This document shows positions 1 through 9,885 of a stretch of DNA of 64,000 bases, one piece after another. The notes beneath the pieces were generated by a model, which was not told the origin of the DNA, did no database searches, and was given only the letters and a program-made list of their open reading frames with translations. Location: NCBI RefSeq assembly GCF_010435915.1, contig NZ_JAAFZH010000019.1, positions 1 to 64,000 on the forward strand, given 5' to 3'. Positions within the stretch are counted from its first letter, which is position 1. Every line of letters starts with the position of its first letter. A program made the position numbers and the translations under genes. Source of the stretch: Spirosoma terrae (lineage in GTDB: Bacteria > Bacteroidota > Bacteroidia > Cytophagales > Spirosomataceae).

Positions 1-38
1 CTTGTTATAGCAGGTTCAGTAGGCCAATTACTCTTGGA

Positions 39-1751
39 TCAGGATAAGGTAATGGTATGCTCAAATGGAGTAAAACCGGTTAAATAAACAGTGGGGGCAT
101 CCATCGGAGCTAAGGCGCCACGCAAGAGCACACCTTTGTGCTGTTGTAAGCCGGGGCCAAACGTAATGGTGTCATTCTGGACCGTATAACTTCCAGAGCC
201 GGAGAGAAGATACGCATTGTCGCGGGTAGGGTGTTTGCTTACTCCGGTGAACGATCCACCGGGTCGAAAAATAAGCTCTACTGCAACCGGTACGCCATCC
301 GTCCCTGTGATTTGAATAATAGCTTCGATTCCGCGTTCGGCTTCATGGATGGTGATTCGGGTCTGGAGTCGTTGGATTTCACTTTGTTTCCGGTTAGATC
401 GGGGCATTTTTTCCCAGTCGCCATCAACGGCAATGGTTTCCGGTGGGTAGGTTTGATAGTAAGGCCCCTCCAGCGATTGAGTCAATATCCATGAATCGCC
501 CTGTTTATCAATGGACTCGGTCAGGAACTGACCTTTGCCGAAAAAAGAAGCGGCCATGCGTACCCCCTGCAAAATAGCATTGCCTTTATGGAACGTGAGC
601 CAAACCGGGTTTGCCGATAGGATTGTACTGTCCCATCCATTCCGTCTAATTCGGACTAGTCCGGATTTCCGAAATGCCTTTACGTAGTTCGCTGGTAATG
701 GCTGGCTGGGGGGCAGTTCGCGCCAGATCGACGGGTCGTTGAGAAAATAATCGAGGTAGTGAATCAATTTAGGGAGGAGGGTTTTCTCCATCTGGCGACA
801 TAGGGCTGCCATCTCCCCATTTTTATCCAGCAAAGCCAGATACCGATACGCGTAATAATAACCTTCTGGTGTGCCAACGCCAGCCTTGTCCTGGCGGCCC
901 GACGCTTCCGTAACCAATTCCCCGTTGGGGTGCAGATAATACAGCGTCATGGTTAGATTGCGTCGGACATAGTCGAGCAGTTCTGGTTTATTCAGTCCTT
1001 TTGCGATTGTAATAAGTAGGCGATTGGTTAGGGGAGAATAAATCAACGTACTACGTTCGTTATACTGCCCATCGATATCCATATCGATGTGTTCCGACAG
1101 CCACTGGTTAACGCGGGCAACGTAGCGGGCATCGGGCCAGAGTGTATTCAACTTTGTTAGGGCAGCCGATACCACCCATCGGTGATTAGGGGTATGAATA
1201 CCCCCCACAATCAGGGCTTCGCCAGCCCTGATCAGAAACGATTTAAACGTAGCGAGCACACCAGCCATGTCAGGCGTTCCGGAGCGGGACAGCAACGAAT
1301 ACGCTGTGGTTAAGCGTTTTACAATGAAACCAGTGTCGGGTGTTGAATGAAAGTTAGTGGCTGGTAAATCCAGCGTACCATCGAAATGCTGGATTTTCAG
1401 TAGAAACTGAAGCGCCAGGTGTGTTTCGTCGAGTATGATTTTTGACCGATAATGCACTGACTCTGGGCAGGCCATAGCACAGCAGGCCCGGCGAATAAAA
1501 TCGGATGTCGTTTGCGGATTGGGGATATCTTCCCAGTCTTTAAACCCGCCAAATGCCGGGTTTGTGGCCTCTGTGATACGTAGTGTCCGAACCGTAATCA
1601 GCTGCTGGTCATTACCCTTGACCAAGTCAACCAGCCAGTCTGGCTTAGCCACCGATGCGCCCAGAGATGATTGAGAAAATACAGGGAATCGGGCAGTTTG
1701 TATTAGACAAAGGGAAGTAACACCTCCACTTAAAAATGTTCTTCGGTTCAT
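39..1751 (-). CDS. Exported protein of unknown function, possibly a lyase-like alpha/alpha-toroid protein
   Basis: 570 residues. The N-terminus (MNRRTFLSGG, then a hydrophobic stretch ending near VFS at about residue 26) looks like a twin-arginine (Tat) type export signal. Residues about 60-330 are helix-rich, and the C-terminal third (about 350-570) looks beta-rich with many short strands. That two-part layout is seen in heparinase II/III and other polysaccharide lyases, but I see no diagnostic catalytic motif, so the family is a guess. It is divergent from dnaK across a 370-bp gap and has no operon partner inside the window. The reading frame is intact, with the stop at 39-41. Export is the better supported part. 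Function is unassigned. Confidence 0.6.
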   Translation of the reverse strand: MNRRTFLSGGVTSLCLIQTARFPVFSQSSLGASVAKPDWLVDLVKGNDQQLITVRTLRITEATNPAFGGFKDWEDIPNPQTTSDFIRRACCAMACPESVHYRSKIILDETHLALQFLLKIQHFDGTLDLPATNFHSTPDTGFIVKRLTTAYSLLSRSGTPDMAGVLATFKSFLIRAGEALIVGGIHTPNHRWVVSAALTKLNTLWPDARYVARVNQWLSEHIDMDIDGQYNERSTLIYSPLTNRLLITIAKGLNKPELLDYVRRNLTMTLYYLHPNGELVTEASGRQDKAGVGTPEGYYYAYRYLALLDKNGEMAALCRQMEKTLLPKLIHYLDYFLNDPSIWRELPPSQPLPANYVKAFRKSGLVRIRRNGWDSTILSANPVWLTFHKGNAILQGVRMAASFFGKGQFLTESIDKQGDSWILTQSLEGPYYQTYPPETIAVDGDWEKMPRSNRKQSEIQRLQTRITIHEAERGIEAIIQITGTDGVPVAVELIFRPGGSFTGVSKHPTRDNAYLLSGSGSYTVQNDTITFGPGLQQHKGVLLRGALAPMDAPTVYLTGFTPFEHTITLS

Positions 1752-2121
1752 GAAAAAAGGTCAGGGACATTGACTAGCTACCGCAACTTTTAGGCTGGTT
1801 ACGGTAAGCCTGGCACCTGTATAAAAAAGAACAGGTACCAATTTATACTGCTACGTATGGCAATCAATATTGTTAAGTAAAAGCTGAGCATCCGCTTTAT
1901 GACTTAAGCGATAGGTAGGCGCCGACTGCTGGTCTGCCACATTTTAAAGACAGTGGTTGTACAAAGGCGACATTCTGGCCCAATCAGGCACTTTGGTCTG
2001 CCAATCTGACAGCAATTCGAACAATTTTCTCGGCTGGCATTTCTATTGTTAGATAGCACATGTCTGTCAGTCTATAACCACAGTAGGTAAAGACGCTAAA
2101 CTCACAATTGAATAAAGTAAT
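1752..2121. other. Intergenic region between divergent genes
   Basis: 370 bp between the exported protein (minus) and dnaK (plus). It holds a small inverted repeat, ACCTGT at 1815-1820 and ACAGGT at 1831-1836, around an A-rich loop. I see no clear TAnnTTTG promoter box, no CIRCE element and no small ORF. Confidence 0.5.
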
Positions 2122-4038
2122 ATGGGAAAGATTATTGGTATTGACTTAGGCACCACGAACTCGTGTGTGGCCGTGATGGAAGGCAACGAGCCGGTCGTGA
2201 TCCCTAACTCTGAAGGAGCACGCACGACACCGTCGGTAGTCGCATTTATGGATAACGGCAACGGCGAACGGAAAGTTGGTGCACCGGCCAAACGCCAGGC
2301 CATCACCAATCCGAAAAATACGATCTCTTCGATTAAACGTTTCATGGGTAAACGGTATAACGAAGTGACGAATGAAGCGAAAACCGTCGCTTATGACGTA
2401 GAGAACGGTCCAAACGGTACCCCACGGGTTCGGATTGGCGACCGTCAATATACTCCACAGGAAATTTCGGCGCTGATTCTGCAGAAAATGAAGCAGACTG
2501 CCGAAGATTATCTGGGTCAAACTGTAACAGAAGCGGTTATTACCGTACCTGCTTATTTTAACGATGCTGAGCGTCAGGCCACTAAAGAAGCGGGCCAGAT
2601 TGCCGGTCTCGATGTAAAACGTATCATCAACGAGCCAACCGCTGCTGCACTGGCATATGGTCTGGACAAAACCGATAAAGATCAGAAGATCGCCGTATTT
2701 GATCTGGGTGGTGGTACGTTCGATATCTCGATTCTTGAGCTGGGTGATGGCGTGTTCGAAGTTAAATCGACCGATGGTGATACGCACCTGGGTGGTGATG
2801 ACTTCGACCAGGTAATCATCGACTGGCTTGCCGACGAGTTTAAGAAAGATGAAAACATCGATCTTCGTCAGGACCCAATGGCGCTGCAACGGTTGAAAGA
2901 GGCCGCTGAGAAAGCCAAGATTGAACTGTCGAGTTCTAACTCTACAGAGATCAACCTGCCCTACATCATGCCGGTGAATGGCATTCCTAAACACTTAGTA
3001 CGCTCACTGAGCCGTGCTAAGTTCGAGCAGTTGGCCGATTCGTTGATTCAGCGTAGCCTGGAACCTTGCCGTCGTGCTCTGAAAAACTCAGGCCTATCGG
3101 CCGGACAGATCGATGAGGTTATTCTCGTCGGTGGTTCAACTCGTATTCCGAAAGTGCAGGAGGAAGTTGAAAAACTGTTCGGTAAAAAGCCATCGAAAGC
3201 CGTTAACCCCGACGAAGCCGTAGCCATTGGTGCTGCTATTCAGGGTGGTGTGTTAACTGGTGAAGTGAAAGACGTACTGTTGCTCGACGTTATTCCACTT
3301 TCGCTGGGTATCGAAACCATGGGCGGTGTGTTTACCAAAATGGTAGACGCCAATACGACCATTCCAAGTAAGAAAGTTGAAGTTTACTCGACGGCTTCTG
3401 ATAATCAGCCTAGTGTAGAAATCAACGTATTGCAGGGTGAGCGCCCAATGGCAGCTCAGAACCGTCAGTTAGGTCGGTTCATCCTGTCGGATATTCCACC
3501 AGCACCTCGCGGTGTTCCTCAAATTGAAGTAACGTTCGACGTAGATGCCAACGGTATTCTGCACGTAACGGCTAAAGATAAAGGAACTGGTAAGGAGCAG
3601 AAAATCCGGATTGAAGCATCGAGCGGTCTGACCGACGCGGAAATCAACCGGATGCGTGAAGAAGCGAAAGCCAACGAAGCGGCTGATAAACTGGAGCGCG
3701 AGACGATTGAGAAAGTTAACCAGGCCGACTCAATGGTGTTCCAGACCGAGAAGCAACTGAAAGAGTACGGCGATAAGCTGACTCCTGCCAATAAAACGGC
3801 CATCGAAGAAGCGCTGGGCCAGCTGCGTACCGCTCATGGTTCCCGCGATTTAGCGGCTATCGATGCTGCTATGGAGAAGCTGAATGCCGCCTGGTCTGCT
3901 GCTTCGACGGATTTGTATAATGCTACAAACGGTGCTGGTGCACCAACCGATGGAGCTGGCTTCGACGGTGGCAATGCCAACCAGGGCCAACCAACTGGCG
4001 ACAACGTTTCTGACGTACCGTTTGAAGAAGTGAAATAA
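2122..4038 (+). CDS. dnaK: Molecular chaperone DnaK (Hsp70)
   Basis: 638 residues, the normal length for bacterial DnaK. The cytoplasmic ATP-dependent Hsp70 chaperone works with DnaJ and GrpE, neither of which is in the window. The N-terminal ATPase domain begins with the phosphate-1 motif GIDLGTTNS at residues 5-13 and includes the second phosphate loop DLGGGTFD. The adenosine motif VGGSTRIP follows, then the substrate-binding beta-sandwich and the helical lid. The C-terminus ends in FEEVK, the conserved tail of the family. The ATG at 2122 directly opens the conserved motif. It is monocistronic, with a hairpin terminator following at 4059-4088. I saw no CIRCE element upstream. Confidence 0.98.
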   Translation: MGKIIGIDLGTTNSCVAVMEGNEPVVIPNSEGARTTPSVVAFMDNGNGERKVGAPAKRQAITNPKNTISSIKRFMGKRYNEVTNEAKTVAYDVENGPNGTPRVRIGDRQYTPQEISALILQKMKQTAEDYLGQTVTEAVITVPAYFNDAERQATKEAGQIAGLDVKRIINEPTAAALAYGLDKTDKDQKIAVFDLGGGTFDISILELGDGVFEVKSTDGDTHLGGDDFDQVIIDWLADEFKKDENIDLRQDPMALQRLKEAAEKAKIELSSSNSTEINLPYIMPVNGIPKHLVRSLSRAKFEQLADSLIQRSLEPCRRALKNSGLSAGQIDEVILVGGSTRIPKVQEEVEKLFGKKPSKAVNPDEAVAIGAAIQGGVLTGEVKDVLLLDVIPLSLGIETMGGVFTKMVDANTTIPSKKVEVYSTASDNQPSVEINVLQGERPMAAQNRQLGRFILSDIPPAPRGVPQIEVTFDVDANGILHVTAKDKGTGKEQKIRIEASSGLTDAEINRMREEAKANEAADKLERETIEKVNQADSMVFQTEKQLKEYGDKLTPANKTAIEEALGQLRTAHGSRDLAAIDAAMEKLNAAWSAASTDLYNATNGAGAPTDGAGFDGGNANQGQPTGDNVSDVPFEEVK

Positions 4039-4058
4039 GAGTTTCTGATTGAGTTAAC

Positions 4059-4088
4059 GAAGCCCTTGCTGGAAACAGTAAGGGCTTC
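4059..4088 (+). terminator. Hairpin terminator after dnaK
   Basis: Perfect 9-bp arms GAAGCCCTT (4059-4067) and AAGGGCTTC (4080-4088) with a 12-nt loop and a T-rich tail. It lies between the convergent dnaK and SMR genes and could serve both. Confidence 0.7.
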
Positions 4089-4123
4089 TTGCTTTGTGTT
4101 ACGTACGTAGTGATGGCAACCAA

Positions 4124-4513
4124 TTACTCGTTTGCTGTTATGGTCTTCATGCCAACAATGCCCGCCAGGATCAGGAGTAGAAAAAACAATTCAAGCGCTG
4201 ACCATGATTGCTTGAACCAAATGATGTCGCCCAGTTTAAGAAAGACCAGCGACAACGACATCCAGACCGCAAAGGCGGTTGTGGTAGGAATGGTACGCAT
4301 AGCAATAGACAATAACACCGAATTAAGGGCTCCTAACGCCAGATAGCCAATCAAGGCAACTAGGAGTAGGCGACCCTCTGCACGATTTAGAAGCCCGGAC
4401 CAACGTAACGAGCCTACGGCCACATTTTGCATGACTTTCAGGGAGTAAGTCCAACCCATCTGACTAATACCGGCAGCTACCAGGCAAATCCAGCCTATAC
4501 TACTTTGGAACAT
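4124..4513 (-). CDS. SMR-family small membrane transporter-like protein, key Glu replaced by Gln
   Basis: 129 residues from ATG 4513. An in-frame TTG at 4534 would add seven residues, but SMR homology begins at the ATG. Four hydrophobic helices are visible, with SMR hallmarks: helix-1 motif AGISQMGWTYSLK (residues 14-26), then IPTTTAFAVW and a C-terminal ILAGIVGMK. Family members (EmrE, SugE/Gdx) export cationic compounds or guanidinium in exchange for protons, using one essential Glu in helix 1. Here that position is Gln18, codon CAG. About 20 extra residues lie between helices 1 and 2 compared with 105-110-residue members. Membership is confident; transport activity is doubtful because of the missing Glu. 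It converges with dnaK. Confidence 0.8.
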   Translation of the reverse strand: MFQSSIGWICLVAAGISQMGWTYSLKVMQNVAVGSLRWSGLLNRAEGRLLLVALIGYLALGALNSVLLSIAMRTIPTTTAFAVWMSLSLVFLKLGDIIWFKQSWSALELFFLLLILAGIVGMKTITANE

Positions 4514-4754
4514 CGTTAGAGCGCATGGAAACAATCTGTGTAGATTAGTTTCCGAAACGTCAAATGTAGGTTAAACCTAAATGTGTCAATTTTATGAAAT
4601 AATTAATAATTGACCAGGAAATTAATTGTATAAACGAATAAGCCTGTTAGTACAGGATATACCTAAATTTTGTTTGTAAATATTTGTCGATATATTGTTG
4701 CTTATTGAATAAGGCTCTGTCTCCGCTATTAGGCAGGTCAACAGCAAGATATAC

Positions 4755-6830
4755 ATGGCAAAATTCTATCTATTCATTGGGTTACTGACTGGTATTTTTC
4801 TGGATAGTCACGCCCAGCAGATGATCGTAACGCAGTCGCCTAACCGGGCAATTACGTTAATCATTCGAAATACTGGGTCTGGAGAAATTACTTATCAGGT
4901 TCGCTATAAAAACAAACCGGTCATTGAGCCATCCAGACTAGGGTTTGTACTGAATAAACCACCGCTTGAACTAACTCGATTCAGTATCGTGAGCGCCGAT
5001 TCATCCCAGAAAGATGAGACGTGGGCGCCAGTTTGGGGAGAGGTCAGCCAGATTCGCAATCATTACAGAGAGGTTGCGGTGAACCTTCAGGACAAGTCCA
5101 GTTCACAAATTGCCTTGCGGGTACGGTTTCGCTTATTTGACGACGGGATCGGGTTCCGCTATGAATTTCCGAAACAAACGGCACTGAATCATTTTATTGT
5201 GGCCGACGAGCGAACCGAATTCCGTTTAGCGGCCAATCATCAGACGCTCTGGATGCCGGGCGACTATGATTCCAATGAATATCTTTATAATACGACCAAA
5301 CTTACGGAAGTCGATGCCGTAGTGGCTGCCGATCGGGAGAAAGATACCGCGCTGAAATCGATTATTGGGCCCAATGCGGTTCAGACGCCTTTACTGTTTA
5401 AGACCGCCGACGGACTTTATATTAGTTTATATGAAGCCGCATTGCTTAACTATCCCGTCATGCATCTGCAACTGGATAAGAAAAGCCTGACACTGACGTC
5501 GCAGCTCGTTCCCGATGCCGTCGGCAATAAAGCGTATCTGCAAACACCAGCGCAAACGCCCTGGCGAACGTTGATTATTAGTGACAAGGCCACGGATCTG
5601 CTCGCATCCAAATTAATACTGAACCTGAACGAACCATCCACGATCAGCGATCCTTCCTGGATTAAGCCTCAGAAGTTCGTGGGCATGTGGTGGGAAATGC
5701 ACGTGGGAAAAGCGACCTGGGAAAAAGCAGGCGGAAAGCACGGCGCTAATACGCAGAACGTAAAAAAATACATCGATTTTGCGGCTAAGTATGGTTTTGA
5801 TGGCGTACTGGTCGAAGGCTGGAATGAAGGCTGGGAGGATTGGTTCGGTAACTGGAAGGAGGATGTGTTTGATTTTGTTACGCCTTACGCCGATTATAAC
5901 CTGGATTCATTAACGGCCTACGCTCAGAAAAAAGGCGTTCGACTCATCATGCATCACGAAACCTCTGGTTCAGTAACCAACTATGAGCGCCGGATGGATG
6001 CCGCATTTCAATTTATGGTGGCCAAAGGAATCAATACGGTGAAGACGGGCTATGTGGGACGTATCATTCCAAGGGGAGAACATCATGACGGTCAGTGGAT
6101 GGTGAACCATTACCAACGTGTAGCCGAAAAGGCTGCTCAATACAAGATCATGATCGACTCCCACGAATCGGCACATCCCACCGGTTTACACCGCACTTAT
6201 CCAAACTGGATGGCGAGTGAAGCCGCACGCGGGAGCGAATTCAACAACGCGCCCACTCTCGGCATTACGCCTGAGCACACCACTATTCTGCCGTTTACCC
6301 GGTTGTTGGGCGGTCCCATGGATTTTACACCCGGCCTGTTCCGATTTAAACTGAATCAGTTTGAGAGCACGCGTAAACAGCAGGTTCGGACCACATTAGC
6401 GAAACAACTAGCGTTATACATCACCCTGTATAGTCCGTTGCAAATGGCGGCCGACCTCCCCGAAAATTATGAACGACATCTGGATGCGTTCCAGTTTATT
6501 CGTGATGTGCCGGTCGATTGGGACGACACGAAGGTGATAGCGGCCGAACCTGCTGATTACATTGTTATCGCCCGGAAGGAGAAAAAGGGGCCTAATTGGT
6601 ACGTAGGAGCCATTACCGATGAAAATAGCCGAACGCTTCCGGTTAAACTGGATTTTCTCGAGCCTGGTAAAACCTATGAGGCTGTGATCTATCGGGACGC
6701 TGCCAATGCCGACTGGGATACCAACCCCGAAGCCTACCAGATTGACCGGAAGACGGTAACCTCTCTGACAACGTTATCGCTGGTTTTGGCAAAAGGGGGC
6801 GGTTGTGCTATACAATTTGTTCGGCGCTAA
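4755..6830 (+). CDS. Glycoside hydrolase family 97, SusB-like alpha-glucosidase type
   Basis: 691 residues with a signal peptide ending near HAQ (residue 20), so periplasmic. An N-terminal beta-sandwich domain (about 23-290) precedes a TIM barrel (about 300-580) and a short beta C-terminal domain, the GH97 arrangement. Motifs include MWWEMHVG, EGWNEGWEDW, MHHETSG, DSHESAHPTG and ARGSEF. Glu402, Glu471 and Glu495 have spacings of 69 and 24, the same as the catalytic Glu439, Glu508 and Glu532 recalled for Bacteroides SusB. This supports the calcium-dependent inverting alpha-glucoside subgroup rather than the retaining alpha-galactosidase subgroup. It stands alone, with no SusC/SusD next to it, and stops 11 bp from the convergent DinB gene. 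Confidence 0.93.
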   Translation: MAKFYLFIGLLTGIFLDSHAQQMIVTQSPNRAITLIIRNTGSGEITYQVRYKNKPVIEPSRLGFVLNKPPLELTRFSIVSADSSQKDETWAPVWGEVSQIRNHYREVAVNLQDKSSSQIALRVRFRLFDDGIGFRYEFPKQTALNHFIVADERTEFRLAANHQTLWMPGDYDSNEYLYNTTKLTEVDAVVAADREKDTALKSIIGPNAVQTPLLFKTADGLYISLYEAALLNYPVMHLQLDKKSLTLTSQLVPDAVGNKAYLQTPAQTPWRTLIISDKATDLLASKLILNLNEPSTISDPSWIKPQKFVGMWWEMHVGKATWEKAGGKHGANTQNVKKYIDFAAKYGFDGVLVEGWNEGWEDWFGNWKEDVFDFVTPYADYNLDSLTAYAQKKGVRLIMHHETSGSVTNYERRMDAAFQFMVAKGINTVKTGYVGRIIPRGEHHDGQWMVNHYQRVAEKAAQYKIMIDSHESAHPTGLHRTYPNWMASEAARGSEFNNAPTLGITPEHTTILPFTRLLGGPMDFTPGLFRFKLNQFESTRKQQVRTTLAKQLALYITLYSPLQMAADLPENYERHLDAFQFIRDVPVDWDDTKVIAAEPADYIVIARKEKKGPNWYVGAITDENSRTLPVKLDFLEPGKTYEAVIYRDAANADWDTNPEAYQIDRKTVTSLTTLSLVLAKGGGCAIQFVRR

Positions 6831-6841
6831 CGGGTGCGTCA

Positions 6842-7342
6842 TTAACCCCAGGCTCCCAGCAATCGGCGGATGATAATGATTTCGCCAACGTGATACGCCG
6901 TATGGTCTGCAATCAGCAGCGCTTCCCGAAGCAGATTCTGGCCATCGCCGTGCGGAAAAGGGGCGTATAAATCCTGTTCCGGATTGCTCAATAAGGCAAT
7001 AAAAGCCTCCCGATCCTGCCGAATCTGATGCAAGGTATTCTCCCAGTCCTGTTCATGGGCTGGGATTTCTTCTTTAGGCCAATAGCCTGATGGCCAGGAA
7101 GGAGATTGATGCGATGAATCCCTCGAAAATTCGAGAATGTCCCACTGGGCGATCCGAATATGCTCAACCAGCTGCCAGATACTATACGGTATATGGTCGG
7201 GCTTGACTCCCCGCAAATCAGCAGGCAAATCCCTTACGGCATCGTCGAAAGATTGATGGGCATTGTTACTGGTTAATAACTCGATTAGCTGCTTCCTGAC
7301 AGTGTCATTGATGGCAGAAACGGATTGGTTCGTCTGGTTCAT
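6842..7342 (-). CDS. DinB superfamily metal-binding protein
   Basis: 166 residues, cytoplasmic, forming a predicted four-helix bundle. Three histidines fit the DinB metal site: His61 (QLVEHIR) and His147/His151 (ADHTAYHVGE), with the last pair in the usual HxxxH spacing. The family includes thiol-S-transferases (BacA/BST type) and many stress-induced members of unknown role, so the substrate is unknown. ATG at 7342 is the only good start. It converges with GH97 at 11 bp with no visible terminator between. Confidence 0.85.
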   Translation of the reverse strand: MNQTNQSVSAINDTVRKQLIELLTSNNAHQSFDDAVRDLPADLRGVKPDHIPYSIWQLVEHIRIAQWDILEFSRDSSHQSPSWPSGYWPKEEIPAHEQDWENTLHQIRQDREAFIALLSNPEQDLYAPFPHGDGQNLLREALLIADHTAYHVGEIIIIRRLLGAWG

Positions 7343-7534
7343 TCGTTTGCGGTTTTTATCTATACACTACAATCCAGACTAACGAGTGTTTGCTGGACAG
7401 CAGAAAAAGTAGTTTTCTATAGTTATTCGGGTATTTGTTGTGAACCTCCCAAGAGTTAGCGGCTTAAATCAGTAAAAATAGGCTCAGATCGTCTTACCCT
7501 TATCGGATAGCCCCAAAATTGCTAGTTAGTATCG

Positions 7535-8416
7535 ATGACGACACGACGATCGTTTTTAAAAAATGCCGGAGGCAGCGTAGCCCTTGCCTCAATAGCTCCT
7601 GTGTCCATAACTACGACAGCGTCTGCTGAGACCCTCAGCGCACCTGGCGAGGACCTGTTCAAACTTGGCATGGCTGGGTACTCATTTGTTCACTTCAACC
7701 TGGACCAGGCGTTGGAGATGATGAAAAAGACCGATGTTCACTACCTGTGCATCAAAGACTTTCATTTGCCTCTCAATAGCACGCCTGAACAGATCAAAGC
7801 TTTTCATGAAAAACTGGCCAGCGCGGGGGTTACTGGCTACGCTGTTGGCCCCATTTACATGAAAACGAAGGAGGAAATCGATAATGGCTTTGACTACGCA
7901 AGGCGGGTCGGCGTGAAGCTCATCGTGGGGGTTCCGAATGAAGACCTGCTACCGCTTATCGATAAAAAAGTGAAAGAATATGACATGAACTATGCCATTC
8001 ATATTCACGGTCCTGACATCAAACTGTGGCCCAATGCCAAATCGGTTATGGATGCGGTAAAGGATTTGGACCCACGGATCGGCCTGTGTTTCGATATGGG
8101 ACACGATACACGGTTTGGCGACGATGCGATCGCTGATCTGGAGAAATACGCCAAACGGATTTTTGATATTCACCTGAAGAACGTAACGGCTGCCTCCAAA
8201 GAGGGAAAAACCTGCGAGCTGGGCCGGGGCGTCATTGATATTCCGGCCTTCGTGGCGATGCTACGTAAGATCAAATACAGCGGAAGCTGTAGCCTTGAAT
8301 ACGAAAAAGATATGAAAGATCCACTGGCCGGAATCGCCGAGTCAGTAGGCTACTTCAAAGGTGTTTGCGATGGGACCCGGCCCGGAGGGACCCGGTCTGG
8401 CAAACGCAAATCTTAA
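7535..8416 (+). CDS. Exported sugar phosphate isomerase/epimerase-like TIM-barrel protein
   Basis: 293 residues. It begins with a Tat-like signal (TTRRSFLKNAGG, cleavage probably after about residue 31), so it is exported despite the usual family name. The barrel of the xylose isomerase-like/AP endonuclease 2 superfamily follows, with strand-end motifs CIKDFHLP, IHIHGPD, CFDMGHDTRFG, DIHLKNV and SLEYEKD that carry the expected metal-binding Asp/His/Glu residues. It is followed 24 bp later by a Gfo/Idh/MocA oxidoreductase, almost certainly in one operon. In Bacteroidota this combination has been tied to 3-keto-sugar processing (oxidation at C3, elimination, hydration); that role is inference here. 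Confidence 0.85.
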   Translation: MTTRRSFLKNAGGSVALASIAPVSITTTASAETLSAPGEDLFKLGMAGYSFVHFNLDQALEMMKKTDVHYLCIKDFHLPLNSTPEQIKAFHEKLASAGVTGYAVGPIYMKTKEEIDNGFDYARRVGVKLIVGVPNEDLLPLIDKKVKEYDMNYAIHIHGPDIKLWPNAKSVMDAVKDLDPRIGLCFDMGHDTRFGDDAIADLEKYAKRIFDIHLKNVTAASKEGKTCELGRGVIDIPAFVAMLRKIKYSGSCSLEYEKDMKDPLAGIAESVGYFKGVCDGTRPGGTRSGKRKS

Positions 8417-8440
8417 TAACCCTGTCATTAATTGGAAAGA

Positions 8441-9784
8441 ATGGAAACGTCCAGAAGAGAGTTTATAAAAAAGGCAGCCCTGAGCACCGCCGGTTTAACA
8501 GTGGGTGGTCTGGCCACGGGTATGTCGGCCAAAAGCTACGCTAAAATCATCGGCGCTAACGAACGCCTAAATATAGCCATTGCCGGTCTTGGCCGACGAA
8601 TGGGGGCTTATTATGAGCCAATCGCCAAAAAAGAGAGTAACGTAGAGTTGCTGTACTTGTGCGACGTGATGAAAAAACAGCGGGACTCCGCGCTTCAGAA
8701 ATGGTCGAAACACATTGACTACAAGCCGAAGCTGGAAAACGACATTCGAAAAATATTCGCCGACAAGGATGTTGATGTGCTGATCAATGCCACGCCCGAC
8801 CACTGGCATGCTCCGGGAACCTGGATGGCGGTGCAGTCTGGAAAACACGTTTATGTAGAAAAGCCCTGTAGCCAAAACCCGCGCGAAGGAGAACTACTGG
8901 TAGAGTTCCAGAAGAAATACAACAAAGTCATTCAGATGGGAAACCAGCAGCGTTCGGCCGCTGAGTCTATCGATATCATCAAGCAGATCCATAATGGCGT
9001 AATTGGAAAGCCGTTTAAAGCGGTAGCATTCTATGCGGCCACCCGTGGCGAAGTGCCCATTCCGAAAAAAGCTCCGGTTCCAGATGGACTGGACTGGGAG
9101 TTGTTTCAGGGACCAGCGCCACGCCGGGAGTACACGCACGATACGTGGGATTATAACTGGCACTGGTATGGCTGGCTCTACGGCACCGCAGAAAGTGGCA
9201 ACAACGCTACGCACGAGCTGGACGTAGCACGTTGGGCGTTGCAGGTAGAGTATCCGGAATACGTAACGGTTGAGGCTGCCAAGCGTTATTTCGAAGGCGA
9301 CGGTTGGGAAATGTACGATACGATGGACGCTACGTTCCGTTTCCCCGGTGATAAAATCATCAAATGGGATGGTAAGAGCCGTAACGGACACAAAACGTAT
9401 GGCAGTGATCGGGGAACGATCATCTATGGCACAAACGGAACCGTTTATGTCGACCGTGATGGCTATACGTTGTTCAGTCGCGAGGGCAAAGTCATTAAAG
9501 ATAGTAAGGCCAAAGGTTCCGAAGCAGGCACCGCACTAGGCGGAGGGGGCGACATGAGCACGCGCCACGTTCAGAATTTCTTCGAAGCGATCAGAGGCAA
9601 GGAAAAACAAAATTCACCCATCGACGAAGGGGCTAAAAGTACGTTGCTTTGCCATCTGGCCAACATCGCTTACCGAACTAAAAAATCGTTTGCCGTCGAT
9701 ACGAAGAATGGGCATATCCAGGATAAGGATGCTATGAAACTCTGGAGCCGTGAGTATGAAAAAGGCTGGGAGCCCAAGATTTAG
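8441..9784 (+). CDS. Exported Gfo/Idh/MocA family oxidoreductase
   Basis: 447 residues from ATG 8441; an upstream in-frame TTG at 8432 was not used. A Tat-like signal (TSRREFIKKAAL) precedes a Rossmann fold with nucleotide motif AIAGLGRR around residues 46-53. The family EKP motif lies at Glu140-Lys141-Pro142, and the C-terminal substrate domain carries NNATHELDVARW. Family members oxidise or reduce sugar hydroxyls using tightly bound NAD(P). Tat export suits a protein that folds around its cofactor before crossing the membrane. It is the second gene of a unit with the isomerase-like protein and is closed by a strong terminator at 9805-9840. Substrate unknown; a 3-keto-glycoside route is possible. 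Confidence 0.9.
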   Translation: METSRREFIKKAALSTAGLTVGGLATGMSAKSYAKIIGANERLNIAIAGLGRRMGAYYEPIAKKESNVELLYLCDVMKKQRDSALQKWSKHIDYKPKLENDIRKIFADKDVDVLINATPDHWHAPGTWMAVQSGKHVYVEKPCSQNPREGELLVEFQKKYNKVIQMGNQQRSAAESIDIIKQIHNGVIGKPFKAVAFYAATRGEVPIPKKAPVPDGLDWELFQGPAPRREYTHDTWDYNWHWYGWLYGTAESGNNATHELDVARWALQVEYPEYVTVEAAKRYFEGDGWEMYDTMDATFRFPGDKIIKWDGKSRNGHKTYGSDRGTIIYGTNGTVYVDRDGYTLFSREGKVIKDSKAKGSEAGTALGGGGDMSTRHVQNFFEAIRGKEKQNSPIDEGAKSTLLCHLANIAYRTKKSFAVDTKNGHIQDKDAMKLWSREYEKGWEPKI

Positions 9785-9804
9785 TTTTTATCAGAACTGG
9801 ATAC

Positions 9805-9840
9805 AAAAAAATAACCGGGCAATCGCTCGGTTATTTTTGT
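9805..9840. terminator. Bidirectional hairpin terminator between oxidoreductase and pyruvyl-transferase-like genes
   Basis: Arms AAAAATAACCG (9807-9817) and CGGTTATTTTT (9828-9838), perfectly complementary, with A/T tracts on both sides, so it can stop transcription from either converging gene. It marks the 3' end of the minus-strand polysaccharide locus. Confidence 0.8.
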
Positions 9841-9885
9841 TTGAATGAAAAAAACAGAATTTGGTTATGCTAGTATAGGGGAAGA

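Noticed and set aside
2146-2994. 282-residue minus-strand open frame inside dnaK
   Set aside because: Antisense shadow of a fully conserved gene; no family signature.
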